12,245 nt of DNA from Clostridiales bacterium (GTDB lineage Bacteria; Bacillota; Clostridia; Oscillospirales; Oscillospiraceae): NCBI GenBank assembly GCA_003533405.1, contig DQDL01000067.1, positions 1 through 12,245 of the forward strand, written 5' to 3'. Shown piece by piece: positions 1 through 6,333 of this stretch (its first letter is position 1; every line of letters begins with the position of its first letter). Both the position numbers and the translations under genes were made by a program. The notes below the pieces were generated by a model. That model saw only the letters and a list, made by a program, of their open reading frames with translations, did not search any database and was not told the DNA's origin.

Positions 1-236
1 CCGGTGTTGCCGGAGGTCGGCTCGATTATCACGGAGCCGGGCTTGAGCAGACCCTTCTGCTCGGCGTCGTCTATCATCGCCTTTGCGATGCGATCCTTTA
101 CGCTGCCTGCGGGGTTAAAATACTCGAGCTTACCGAGGACCTTGGCTTCGAGGCCTTCGGACTTTTCAATATGGACAAGCTCCAGCAGGGGGGTTTTGCC
201 GACAAGCTGATCTGCGGATGTATATATCTTACTCAT
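1..236 (-). CDS. cysK: Cysteine synthase A, N-terminal part (cut by window edge)
   Basis: O-acetylserine sulfhydrylase, a cytoplasmic PLP enzyme that makes cysteine from O-acetylserine and sulfide. Only the first 78 codons are in the window; the family is about 300-310 residues, so the rest lies beyond position 1. The start reads MSKIYTSADQLVGKTPLLEL. The family's PLP-lysine motif NPAGSVKDR is at residues 41-49 (Lys47), and the substrate loop PTSGNT begins at residue 73. The ATG at 236-234 is preceded by a strong ribosome binding site (GGAGG, 249-245). The gene is divergent from an Rrf2-type regulator, the arrangement known for CymR/IscR-like control of cysteine synthesis. The identification is firm; whether it prefers O-acetylserine or another acceptor cannot be told from this fragment. 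Confidence 0.95.
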   Translation of the reverse strand, partial: MSKIYTSADQLVGKTPLLELVHIEKSEGLEAKVLGKLEYFNPAGSVKDRIAKAMIDDAEQKGLLKPGSVIIEPTSGNT

Positions 237-330
237 GATTAATTCCTCCAAAATGATTATTTAAATGATGTCTTTAATTCTGTGCAGCATTAGTGCCGAC
301 ATCGGTATCTCCATATGAAGGTCATTTTTA

Positions 331-356
331 ATAACCAACCTTTCCTGTAGGTTTAT
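331..356. promoter_or_regulatory. Candidate operator at the cysK transcription start
   Basis: The plus strand holds an inverted repeat AACCT-N7-AGGTT (337-353), flanked by a looser outer dyad, ATAACC (331-336) and GGTTTAT (350-356). It sits directly downstream of the cysK -10, over the expected start point, where a repressor would block initiation. The divergent Rrf2-family protein is the obvious candidate to bind here. The position is seen in the sequence; the binding partner is inferred. Confidence 0.5.
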
Positions 357-360
357 ACGG

Positions 361-389
361 ATTATAAGGTCTGTGCGCCCGTTTGTCAA
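361..389 (-). promoter_or_regulatory. Promoter of cysK
   Basis: Read on the minus strand, a perfect -35 TTGACA (389-384) is followed after exactly 17 bases by a perfect -10 TATAAT (366-361). Transcription should start near 354, leaving a leader of about 118 nt before the cysK ATG. A promoter this close to consensus would be strong unless repressed, which fits the dyad lying on the presumed start point. Confidence 0.88.
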
Positions 390-410
390 TAGTCTTTTTC
401 AACTTTTTTG

Positions 411-439
411 TTGATTTACCCACTTTTCCGGTGTATAAT
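411..439 (+). promoter_or_regulatory. Promoter of the Rrf2-family regulator gene
   Basis: TTGATT (411-416), 17-base spacer, perfect TATAAT (434-439), followed 15 bases later by the AGGAGG ribosome binding site of the regulator gene. Its -35 lies 21 bp from the -35 of the divergent cysK promoter, so one bound regulator could affect both. Confidence 0.85.
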
Positions 440-468
440 TAGGATTAAGCGGACAGGAGGGAGCAAAA

Positions 469-900
469 ATGCTTGTTTCGACCAAAGGACGGTATGCGCT
501 GCGGGTCATGATCGACCTTGCCGAGCATCAGGCGGACGGGTTTATCCCGCTGAAGATCATTGCCGGGCGGCAGGAGATATCGGAAAAATATTTGGAGAAT
601 ATCATAAAGCTGCTGGTCAAGGCGAAGCTTCTGACCGGCGTGCGCGGCAAGGGCGGCGGCTATAAGCTTGCAAAAGCGCCCGAGCAGTACACCGTGGGGA
701 GCATCCTGCGGGTGACCGAGGAGTCCATGGCGACCGTCGCCTGTCTCGACCCGGGTGCCGATGCCTGTCCCCGAGCTGCCGAGTGCCGCACGCTCAACAT
801 GTGGCGTGGGCTCGATAAGCTCATTAACGATTATTTTGAGAACATCACCCTCGCCGACCTCATGCACAGCGCCCCCACAGGCTTCGACTATGTGATATGA
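469..900 (+). CDS. Rrf2-family regulator with IscR-like cysteines (IscR/CymR type)
   Basis: A 143-residue dimeric winged-helix repressor of the Rrf2 family. The N-terminal part (MLVSTKGRYALRVMIDLAEH) and the wing region (VRGKGGGYKLA, about 58-68) are typical. Cys92, Cys100 and Cys106 form a C-X7-C-X5-C array that resembles the [2Fe-2S] ligands of IscR (C-X5-C-X5-C) and is absent from classical CymR, so an Fe-S or thiol sensor is likely. The ATG at 469 follows AGGAGGGAG at 455-463. The gene is divergent from cysK, and no iscS or iscU follows it inside the window; the next DNA is an IS remnant. Likely role: control of cysteine/Fe-S metabolism genes including cysK, and possibly itself. Family assignment is firm, cluster binding is inferred. 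Confidence 0.9.
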   Translation: MLVSTKGRYALRVMIDLAEHQADGFIPLKIIAGRQEISEKYLENIIKLLVKAKLLTGVRGKGGGYKLAKAPEQYTVGSILRVTEESMATVACLDPGADACPRAAECRTLNMWRGLDKLINDYFENITLADLMHSAPTGFDYVI

Positions 901-921
901 AAAAGACCACCTTTCAAATGT

Positions 922-945
922 GCACCGCCCCAGAATATACGGACA
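922..945 (+). repeat. Terminal inverted repeat of the IS3 remnant (transposase-distal end)
   Basis: Starts GCACCG and ends ACGGACA; 18 of its 24 positions match the reverse complement of 1206-1229. The base before it makes a 5'-TG end, as usual for IS3-family tips. Confidence 0.65.
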
Positions 946-992
946 GCACAAAAAAGCCCTCCTAGGCAGGAAAAAAGAATTATGCAACATAC

Positions 993-1148
993 CAGCCAAA
1001 TATGTACTCTGCGATAGCCGTAGGTGCTGCCACACTCGGCCTGACATTGTCCGAGCTTTTCGGCAATCTGCCGATGTATGTAGCCTTCTGCGTTCAGTCG
1101 CTGCACCTCCGGCAGCAATTTCTGTACTTTCTCGTATTTCCTTGGCAT
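993..1148 (-). pseudogene. Remnant of IS3-family transposase (OrfA start joined to an OrfB fragment)
   Basis: From the ATG at 1148 the minus strand encodes MPRKYEKVQKLLPEVQRLNA and on to about residue 34 (ending AEKLG), which looks like the N-terminal helix-turn-helix of an IS3-family OrfA. After a few unrelated residues it jumps to STYGYRRVHIWL (residues 41-52), a piece characteristic of OrfB ahead of its catalytic domain. The frame then runs on through non-homologous sequence to a chance stop inside the Rrf2 gene. The rest of OrfA, the frameshift region and the DDE catalytic domain are gone, so it cannot be an active transposase. The deletion junction lies near 1030-1046. Confidence 0.72.
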
Positions 1149-1155
1149 GTAAATT

Positions 1156-1194
1156 ACCCCCTATGTAGTACCTCTATTTTCCTACATAGGGGGT
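1156..1194 (-). promoter_or_regulatory. Perfect 13-bp hairpin masking the transposase ribosome binding site
   Basis: ACCCCCTATGTAG (1156-1168) and CTACATAGGGGGT (1182-1194) are perfect inverted repeats around a 13-base loop. On the minus strand the second arm contains AGGGGGT, the only ribosome-binding-like sequence before the OrfA ATG at 1148, so folding would hide it. Such hairpins are known in insertion sequences as protection against translation from outside transcripts. On the plus strand it could act as a weak terminator for the Rrf2 transcript, but the following T-run is only four bases. Confidence 0.55.
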
Positions 1195-1205
1195 GTTTTG
1201 TCTAT

Positions 1206-1229
1206 TGTCCGTTTTTTACGGTTCGGTGC
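1206..1229 (-). repeat. Terminal inverted repeat of the IS3 remnant (transposase-proximal end)
   Basis: On the minus strand it starts GCACCG and ends ACGGACA, pairing with 922-945. It lies upstream of the OrfA start and its leader hairpin, as expected for the left end of an IS. Confidence 0.65.
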
Positions 1230-1253
1230 GAAAGCTGTTCGATGTTTTTTTAC

Positions 1254-1283
1254 TTGACTTGGAAGCCATAATGGGATTAATAT
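1254..1283 (+). promoter_or_regulatory. Probable promoter of the 1336 gene
   Basis: TTGACT (1254-1259) and TAATAT (1278-1283) with an 18-base spacer. It lies just outside the IS remnant and about 50 bases ahead of the gene. The -10 matches consensus at 4 of 6 positions. Confidence 0.5.
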
Positions 1284-1306
1284 ATGTTAAACCCAATATG
1301 TTAAAC
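1282..1306. repeat. 11-bp tandem direct repeat in the 1336 leader
   Basis: ATATGTTAAAC occurs at 1282-1292 and again at 1296-1306, a period of 14 bp, starting at the -10 and covering the expected transcription start. It could be a double binding site for a regulator; no binder can be named. Confidence 0.5.
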
Positions 1307-1335
1307 ACGCAACAAAGTGTACGGAGGTAAATATC

Positions 1336-1941
1336 ATGAAGAAATGGCTTATCATAGCACCCATCGGCGCAGCCGCCGCCGCAGCGGCAGTGCTGCTTTC
1401 CAAGAAGGGCAAGGGCGGCGAGCCCAAGCAGGCAAAGCCCGCCGCAGGCAAGAAGCAGGCAAAGCCCGCCATCACCAAGCCCAAGACCGGCGTTTACAGC
1501 TTTGCTTCCGGCTACAAGGACGCAAAGACCGTCGAGGTCTCGCTGACCTACGATGAGGAAAAGTGTACCTTCGGCGAGGTGTCCGAGGGCTTCCTTGTCC
1601 CCACCGACGACTCCCACGCCGCAATCATCTACGGCGAGGACTTCGCAATGCAGGCCGAGTACGCCTCCTACTACGCAGGCGACGATTTTGCAGCCCATAT
1701 TGACGAGCTCAAGGAGCGCTTTTCGCATGTCGACCCCATCACCTATAACGGCAACACCGGCGTTCACTACTTTAACGGCCACAACTACTGCCTTGCCTTC
1801 CCAATCGAGGGCGTGACGGCGGACTATCTGCTGATAACGGTCGTTTCCATGGTCGATGAGAGCGACGACGAGGCTGCAAAGCTCCCGACGAACGAAATGG
1901 TCGTGGCTATCCTCAATTCCCTCAGCGTTTCCGCAAAGTAA
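1336..1941 (+). CDS. Membrane-anchored protein of unknown function
   Basis: 201 residues, not recognised as a named family. Residues 4-21 form a very Ala-rich hydrophobic segment, followed by a Lys/Gly/Ala/Pro-rich linker (23-51) in which QAKPA occurs twice (32-36 and 41-45). A mixed alpha/beta domain follows from about residue 52. There is no lipobox, so it looks like a single-span anchor with the domain outside, or an uncleaved signal. It has a strong ribosome binding site (GGAGG, 1323-1327) and its own promoter and terminator, so it is monocistronic. Low-complexity GC-rich codons at the N-terminus are the only oddity. A substrate-binding or stress-related surface role is possible but not shown. 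Confidence 0.8.
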   Translation: MKKWLIIAPIGAAAAAAAVLLSKKGKGGEPKQAKPAAGKKQAKPAITKPKTGVYSFASGYKDAKTVEVSLTYDEEKCTFGEVSEGFLVPTDDSHAAIIYGEDFAMQAEYASYYAGDDFAAHIDELKERFSHVDPITYNGNTGVHYFNGHNYCLAFPIEGVTADYLLITVVSMVDESDDEAAKLPTNEMVVAILNSLSVSAK

Positions 1942-1954
1942 GTTAAAAAGCTTA

Positions 1955-1985
1955 AAGCCGCAGGATTTTCCCTGCGGCTTTTTTT
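1955..1985 (+). terminator. Rho-independent terminator of the 1336 gene
   Basis: AAGCCGCAGG (1955-1964), six-base loop, CCTGCGGCTT (1971-1980), with a run of seven T ending at 1985. It lies 14 bases after the stop codon. Confidence 0.93.
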
Positions 1986-2058
1986 GATATAGTTTACAAA
2001 ATACGCATTGACAAGCGTTTTCCAGCAGCATATCATTTAAAATGTCAAATCATTTAAG

Positions 2059-2088
2059 TTGACGATAGGCGGTCGGCTGCCGTTAACT
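2059..2088 (+). promoter_or_regulatory. Possible promoter and repeat-rich control region of the gtrA-like operon
   Basis: TTGACG (2059-2064) and TTAACT (2083-2088), spacer 18; the -10 is weak. Just upstream, ATCATTTAA occurs twice (2032-2040 and 2049-2057), and GTCAA/TTGAC form an inverted repeat (2044-2048 and 2059-2063) covering the -35. These look like operator elements, but no regulator can be assigned. Confidence 0.4.
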
Positions 2089-2109
2089 TAGAAAAAACGG
2101 GAGAAGCAA

Positions 2110-2550
2110 ATGGAAAAGAAAGAAGCGCTCAGAGCTTTGAAATTCGTGCTGTTTTCCGCAAGTGCGGGCATCGTCGAGGCCGTTGCCATGGTGCTGTGCG
2201 AGGAGGTCATCAAGATCCCCGGACACTATGTGTGCTACACGATAGCGCTCGTGCTGAGCGTGCTGTGGAACTTCACCTTTAACCGCAAATTCACCTTCCA
2301 GAGCGCCGAGAATGTGCCCAAGGCGATGGCGCTGGTGTTTTTGTTCTATGTTCCGTTTGCACCGTTCACGATCTGGCTCCAGCACATCCTCTCGGATGTG
2401 AACAGCTGGAACGAGTATGTTGTGCTCGCCATCAACATGGCGCTCAATCTGACGCTCGAGTACCTGTGGGACAGCAATGTCGTGTACAGAAAAACGATGG
2501 ATACCAATGAGATAGCAAAAAGGAAGCAGGCAAAGGAGGAACAGCTATGA
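2110..2550 (+). CDS. GtrA-like membrane protein
   Basis: 146 residues with four predicted membrane helices (about 11-30, 40-56, 72-92, 103-121). The family signature between helices 2 and 3 is present as NFTFNRKFTF (54-63), and the tail is highly charged and cytoplasmic. GtrA-family proteins are thought to move or flip polyprenyl-linked sugars for cell-surface glycosylation; in Clostridia many stand alone with unknown partners, and no glycosyltransferase lies next to this one. The ribosome binding site is GGGAGA (2099-2104). Its stop overlaps the next start as ATGA, so it is translationally coupled to the flavodoxin/ferredoxin gene. The family is clear; the substrate is unknown. Confidence 0.85.
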   Translation: MEKKEALRALKFVLFSASAGIVEAVAMVLCEEVIKIPGHYVCYTIALVLSVLWNFTFNRKFTFQSAENVPKAMALVFLFYVPFAPFTIWLQHILSDVNSWNEYVVLAINMALNLTLEYLWDSNVVYRKTMDTNEIAKRKQAKEEQL

Positions 2551-3302
2551 TATATTATTTTACCGGAACGGGAAACAGCGAGTTTGCGGCAAAGCGCATC
2601 GCCGGGAAATCGGGGATGATGACCGTACCCGTGTATGAGTACATTTCCGAGGGCAAAATTTTTGAGCCGGTTCAGGGAGAAACGCTCGTTTTCGTCACGC
2701 CGACCCACGGCTGGCGCATACCACGCATCGTGTCCGACTGGATAAAGGCGGGCTCTTTTGACGGTGCGCACAAGGCATATTTCGTCATGACCTGCGGCTC
2801 GGAGATAGGCAATGCCGAAAAGCACTGCAAGGCGCTGTGCGATGAGTGCGGCTTTGAATTCATGGGTGTCGGCGAGGTCGTCATGCCCGAAAACTATGTT
2901 GCCATGTTCTATGTCCCCGGCGAGGACGAGGCCAAGGCGATAGTCGAAAAGGCCGTGCCCGTAATTGACGGCTATGCCGAGCTTATCGCCGAGGGCAAGC
3001 CGCTCGAGCCGAAGAAGATCAGTCTTGCCGACAAGCTCAAAAGCGGCGTTGTCAACGATGCGTTTTACGCAATGTTCGTCAAGGCCGATAAATTTTACGC
3101 CACCGACAAGTGCATAAGCTGCGGCCTGTGCACCGTGTCGTGCCTGACGCACAACATCGAGCTCAAAAACGGCAAGCCCACATGGGGCGACAAATGCGTC
3201 CACTGCATGAAGTGCATTTGCAACTGCCCCGAGGCCGCCATCGAATACGGCAAGGCAAGTGTGGGTAAACCAAGATACCATTGCCCCGATATAGGTGCGT
3301 AA
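2547..3302 (+). CDS. EFR1-type protein: flavodoxin domain plus two [4Fe-4S] ferredoxin motifs
   Basis: 251-residue cytoplasmic electron carrier. The N-terminus has the flavodoxin-like phosphate-binding loop FTGTGNSE (5-12) and THGWRIP (53-59). The C-terminus has two clusters: Cys189, 192, 195, 199 and Cys217, 220, 223, 227 (the second followed by Pro, the first not). This layout matches the EFR1 (ferredoxin plus flavodoxin-like) family of anaerobic Clostridia, presumed to pass electrons between FMN and Fe-S centres. The start is set by AGGAGGA (2534-2540) and the 4-base overlap with the GtrA-like gene. The redox partner is not known. Pairing with a membrane protein and an acyltransferase-like protein suggests a small-molecule or lipid modification step, which is only inference. 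Confidence 0.9.
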   Translation: MIYYFTGTGNSEFAAKRIAGKSGMMTVPVYEYISEGKIFEPVQGETLVFVTPTHGWRIPRIVSDWIKAGSFDGAHKAYFVMTCGSEIGNAEKHCKALCDECGFEFMGVGEVVMPENYVAMFYVPGEDEAKAIVEKAVPVIDGYAELIAEGKPLEPKKISLADKLKSGVVNDAFYAMFVKADKFYATDKCISCGLCTVSCLTHNIELKNGKPTWGDKCVHCMKCICNCPEAAIEYGKASVGKPRYHCPDIGA

Positions 3303-3303
3303 C

Positions 3304-3924
3304 ATGCGGAAAATTGACCCGAATACATGGTCTCGCCGGGAGATATTCGACTTTTTCTCAAAAATATCGAACCCGTTTTACAGCGTGACCTTCAATATCG
3401 ATGTGACGGAGGCCTACGCCTACGCAAAGCGCAGCGGCCTGTCGTTTTACTATGCGCTGGTGTACCTTGTGACGAAAGCCGTAAACTCCGTTGAGGCGTT
3501 TCGTTACGCCATCGTTGACGGCGAGCTCGTGCTTTTTGACGAGCGCAGCCCGAGCTTCACCGACCTCAAAAAGGGCTCGGAGAGCTTCCACATCGTCACC
3601 ATGCCCTGCGAGGGCGATATAGCGGATTTTTGTCGGGAAGCCAAGTGCCGCAGCGCCGAGCAGACGACATTTTTGTCGACCGACAAGGAAAGCGCAGACC
3701 TCATCTACTTCTCGTGCCTGCCGTGGGTCGAGCTCACAGCGCTCACCAACGAACGGGACTTTGACCCCGACGACGCCATACCCCGCATCTCATGGGGCAA
3801 ATACTACGAGCGGGACGGCCGAAAAATTCTCGGTATGTCGCTGGAGCTCAACCACCGCATCACCGACGGCGTGCACATAGGCAAATTCGCCGAAGCGCTG
3901 CAAAATCTAATCAAACAGCTATAA
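3304..3924 (+). CDS. CatA-like (chloramphenicol acetyltransferase fold) acyltransferase
   Basis: 206 residues, close to the ~215 of CAT enzymes. The C-terminal active-site motif reads NHRITDGVHIG, with catalytic His184 and structural Asp188 in the H-X3-D-G spacing. The N-terminal region (about 27-52) resembles the CAT family's first beta-hairpin and helix. Family members transfer acetyl groups from acetyl-CoA to hydroxyl groups; many clostridial homologues are not resistance genes, and the substrate here is unknown. The ATG at 3304 begins one base after the preceding stop and has AGGTG at 3293-3297. A GTG at 3295 would overlap the previous gene and has no ribosome binding site. It is the last gene of the operon and is followed by a strong hairpin. 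Chloramphenicol resistance should not be assumed. Confidence 0.87.
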   Translation: MRKIDPNTWSRREIFDFFSKISNPFYSVTFNIDVTEAYAYAKRSGLSFYYALVYLVTKAVNSVEAFRYAIVDGELVLFDERSPSFTDLKKGSESFHIVTMPCEGDIADFCREAKCRSAEQTTFLSTDKESADLIYFSCLPWVELTALTNERDFDPDDAIPRISWGKYYERDGRKILGMSLELNHRITDGVHIGKFAEALQNLIKQL

Positions 3925-3959
3925 AAAAGTAGACGATGCAATGCATCGTCTACTTTTTT
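3923..3959 (+). terminator. Terminator of the gtrA-like/EFR1/catA-like operon
   Basis: An almost perfect palindrome: 18-base arms 3923-3940 and 3942-3959, beginning AAAAAAGTAGACG and ending in six T. It overlaps the last bases of the stop codon. The A/T ends on both sides mean it could work in both directions. Confidence 0.93.
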
Positions 3960-4074
3960 CGTTAGAACGACATTGTGCGTAGTCCACCGCACCAACGGTC
4001 GGAGCGAACCGATGGAGGTGGGAGTTCTGCCGCCCTTTACGGGTTTAGTTTTGGGCGAGCTATTTTTCGTTCAG
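3958..4074 (+). repeat. Intergenic structured repeat, copy 1
   Basis: Begins TTCGTTAGA (3958-3966) and ends with a 28-base block (4047-4074: AGTTTTGGG, GAGCT, CGTTCAG) that matches 25 of 28 bases of 8118-8091 on the other strand. The middle, absent from copy 2, can fold: CCACC (3984-3988) with GGTGG (4017-4021), around CGGT (3996-3999) with ACCG (4008-4011), then CCC-TTTAC-GGG (4033-4043). It contains no credible gene. It lies between two convergent operons. Confidence 0.6.
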
Positions 4075-4085
4075 ACAAATAAAAT

Positions 4086-4122
4086 AATTCCGGCAATACT
4101 TTGTGTATTACCGGAATTTTTT
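4086..4122 (-). terminator. Terminator of pnp, probably bidirectional
   Basis: Arms 4086-4099 and 4105-4118 pair at 13 of 14 positions around a five-base loop. On the plus strand the T-run covers 4117-4122. On the minus strand, the direction of pnp, the stem is followed by ATTATTTTATTTG. The position between converging operons fits a two-way terminator. Confidence 0.8.
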
Positions 4123-4133
4123 GTGCGGTATGG

Positions 4134-4170
4134 GCGGAAAAGAGCCGGTCAAAACCGGTAGGTTTTCCGC
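4134..4170 (-). other. Stem-loop in the 3' untranslated region of pnp
   Basis: GCGGAAAA (4134-4141) pairs perfectly with TTTTCCGC (4163-4170), enclosing a second stem CCGGT/ACCGG (4145-4149 and 4154-4158). It lies between the pnp stop and its terminator and may protect the mRNA 3' end. Confidence 0.6.
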
Positions 4171-4191
4171 TTTCGGCGGTTCGATTCGACC

Positions 4192-6309
4192 TTATGCCTC
4201 GCCGCGCTCTTTGAGAGCTTCCTTGCGGGAGAGGTTTACACGGCCACGGTCGTCTATCTCGGTGACCTTGACCCAAGTCATGTCGCCGACATTCAGAACA
4301 TCCTCGACCTTCTCGGTGCGCTTGAACTCAAGATCCTTGATGTGGCACATACCGTCCTTGCCCGGGGCAAGCTCGATGAATGCGCCGATGGGGATGATGC
4401 GCACGACCTTGCCGTAGTACAGTGCGCCGACCTCGGGCTCGAAAACGATGTTCTCGATGGTGGTGCGGGCTGCACGGCAGGCCTCGATATCCTCGGAGGC
4501 GATGAAGATGCTGCCGTCGTCCTCAATGTCGATCTTGCAGCCGGTGTCGGCAGTGATCTTCTGAATGACCTTGCCGCCGGAGCCGATGACCTCACGGATC
4601 TTGTCGGGATTGATCTTCATCTGGATCATCTTCGGAGCGGTCTTTGCAAGCTCCTTGCGGGGCTCGGGCAGAGCCTTGAGCATGATCTCGTCGAGGATCT
4701 GGAAGCGGGCCTCACGGGTGATCTTGAACGCTTCCTTGATTATCTCGTGCTTGAGGCCGTCGTTCTTAAGGTCCATCTGAATTGCGGTGATGCCGTCCTT
4801 CGTACCGGCGACCTTGAAGTCCATCTCGCCGTGGAAGTCCTCAACGCCCTGAATGTCGATAAAGGTGGTGAAGTCGTCGCCGTCCTGAATAAGGCCGCAG
4901 GAGATACCGGCAACGGGAGCCTTGAGGGGAACGCCTGCGTCCATGAGGGCGAGGGTGGTGCCGCAGATGGAGCCCTGCGAGGTGGAGCCGTTGGAGGAGA
5001 GTATCTCGGAAACTACACGGATGGTGTAGGGGAAGTCCTCGACGGGAGGAATGACGCTTTCCAGTGCCTTCTCGACCAGTGCGCCGTGACCGTACTCACG
5101 ACGGCCGGTGCTGCGGCTCGGGCGAGCCTCGCCGGTGGAGTAGGAGGGCATGTTGTAGTGGTGCATGAAGCGCTTCTCTTCCTCTTCCCAAATGGTGTCG
5201 AGCTTCTGGCTCATGGAAAGAGTTGCAAGGGTTGCAATGGACAGAACCTGGGTCTGACCACGGGTGAACAGAGCCGAACCGTGAACTCTGGGGATGATGC
5301 CGACCTCGGAGCCGAGGGGGCGGATCTCATTCATTGCACGGCCGTCGACACGCTTGCCTGCAAGCAGCCATTTTTTGACGACCTTCTTCTGCAGCTTGTA
5401 GAGTATCTCATCCATGTACTGCATCATGTCGGGGTGCTCGTCGGAGTACTTTTCCTCCATTGCGGTGACCCACTCGTTCACACGGGCCTCACGGACATTC
5501 TTGTCGTCGGTGTCCATGCAGTATTCCATGCCGGCAAACTCGTTGGCGACGAGCTCGCCAAACAGCTCCTCATCAAACGAAGCGTGCTCGTACTCAAACT
5601 TCGGCTTGCCTATCTCGGCGACCATCTTGTCGATGAGGTCGAGGACCGGCTGCAGGTGCTCGTGCGCCTGAACGATGCCCTCGTACATGACATCGTCGGG
5701 GACCTGATCTGCCTCGGACTCGATCATGACGATCTTCTTATGAGTTGCGGCGATGGTGGTGGTCATGCGGTTGGTCTTGCGCTGCTCCTGCGTGGGGTTA
5801 AACAGGTACTTCTCGCCGTCCCAGCCGAGGACGATGCCTGCGATGGGGCCGTTAAAGGGAACATCGGAGATGGAGACGGCAGCCGATGCGCCGATCATAG
5901 CGGTGATCTCGGGGCTGCAGTCACGGTCAACGGACAGAACCTCGCAAGCGATGACAACATCGTTGCGCAGGTCACTCGGGAACAGGGGACGCATGGGGCG
6001 GTCGATGAGGCGGGAGGCCAGAACTGCGGGCAGGCTGGGCTTACCCTCACGGCGCATGAACGAGCCGGGGATGCGGCCTACTGCGTAGAGCTTCTCGTTA
6101 AAATCGACTGCGAGGGGGAAGTAGTCGATGCCGTCCTTGGGGCGGGCGGAAGCGGTGCAGGTGACGAGCACGGTGGTCTCACCGTAGGTGACCAGAACTG
6201 CGGCGTTGCACAGCTCTGCCATCTTGCCGACCTCCATCTTGAGGGGGCGGCCTTCGTACTCGATCTCAAACTTTCTGTAGTTGGGGAATTCCTTTTGCTT
6301 GATTATCAT
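4192..6309 (-). CDS. pnp: Polyribonucleotide nucleotidyltransferase (PNPase)
   Basis: 705 residues, normal length. This trimeric 3'-5' phosphorolytic exoribonuclease degrades and tails mRNA and often joins a degradosome. Domain order is complete: first RNase PH domain (about 10-145, with FMRR at 84-87 where E. coli has FFRR), helical linker, second RNase PH domain carrying the catalytic residues in VEDFHGEMDFK (Asp491, Asp497, Lys499, equal to E. coli Asp486, Asp492, Lys494), KH domain with GSGGK (576-580), and S1 domain (about 628-697). The residue matching E. coli Asp490 is Glu495, a conservative change. The ATG at 6309 follows AAGGAGC (6322-6316); an upstream in-frame start at 6372 would lie in the leader hairpin and is unlikely. 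It follows rpsO in the classical rpsO-pnp order. Confidence 0.98.
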   Translation of the reverse strand: MIIKQKEFPNYRKFEIEYEGRPLKMEVGKMAELCNAAVLVTYGETTVLVTCTASARPKDGIDYFPLAVDFNEKLYAVGRIPGSFMRREGKPSLPAVLASRLIDRPMRPLFPSDLRNDVVIACEVLSVDRDCSPEITAMIGASAAVSISDVPFNGPIAGIVLGWDGEKYLFNPTQEQRKTNRMTTTIAATHKKIVMIESEADQVPDDVMYEGIVQAHEHLQPVLDLIDKMVAEIGKPKFEYEHASFDEELFGELVANEFAGMEYCMDTDDKNVREARVNEWVTAMEEKYSDEHPDMMQYMDEILYKLQKKVVKKWLLAGKRVDGRAMNEIRPLGSEVGIIPRVHGSALFTRGQTQVLSIATLATLSMSQKLDTIWEEEEKRFMHHYNMPSYSTGEARPSRSTGRREYGHGALVEKALESVIPPVEDFPYTIRVVSEILSSNGSTSQGSICGTTLALMDAGVPLKAPVAGISCGLIQDGDDFTTFIDIQGVEDFHGEMDFKVAGTKDGITAIQMDLKNDGLKHEIIKEAFKITREARFQILDEIMLKALPEPRKELAKTAPKMIQMKINPDKIREVIGSGGKVIQKITADTGCKIDIEDDGSIFIASEDIEACRAARTTIENIVFEPEVGALYYGKVVRIIPIGAFIELAPGKDGMCHIKDLEFKRTEKVEDVLNVGDMTWVKVTEIDDRGRVNLSRKEALKERGEA

Positions 6310-6333
6310 TTGTTTGCTCCTTTCGTTTCTTGT

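Larger units (their letters stand above)
921..1230 (-). mobile_element. Internally deleted IS3-family element (MITE-like, ~310 bp)
   Basis: The region between the Rrf2 gene and the next promoter is bounded by imperfect terminal inverted repeats (922-945 and 1206-1229, 18 of 24 positions matching, both ending inward in CGGACA). Reading inward from 1230 on the minus strand there are a 13-bp-arm hairpin, the start of an IS3-type OrfA, a short OrfB fragment, and the other end. Nearly all the transposase, including the DDE core, is missing. A clear target-site duplication could not be defined. It could be an isolated relic or one of a mobilisable family of miniature derivatives. Confidence 0.7.

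Noticed and set aside
237..354. T-box or other riboswitch in the cysK leader
   Set aside because: The leader is only about 118 nt, with no T-box sequence, specifier stem or terminator; the promoter-proximal dyad explains control better.
888..1148. Complete 86-residue gene at the IS remnant
   Set aside because: Only residues 1-34 and 41-52 resemble IS3 proteins; the rest is read-through into non-homologous DNA and the Rrf2 gene.
1216..2031. Open frame of 271 codons on the minus strand opposite the 1336 gene
   Set aside because: Low-complexity shadow of the Ala/Lys-rich plus-strand gene; it also spans that gene's terminator.
2346..3305. Open frame of 319 codons on the minus strand opposite the EFR1 gene
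   Set aside because: Shadow of the well-supported EFR1 and GtrA-like genes; no ribosome binding site and no recognisable domain.
3295..3924. Longer start (GTG 3295) for the CatA-like protein
   Set aside because: It would overlap the previous gene and lacks any ribosome binding site; the ATG at 3304 is better placed.
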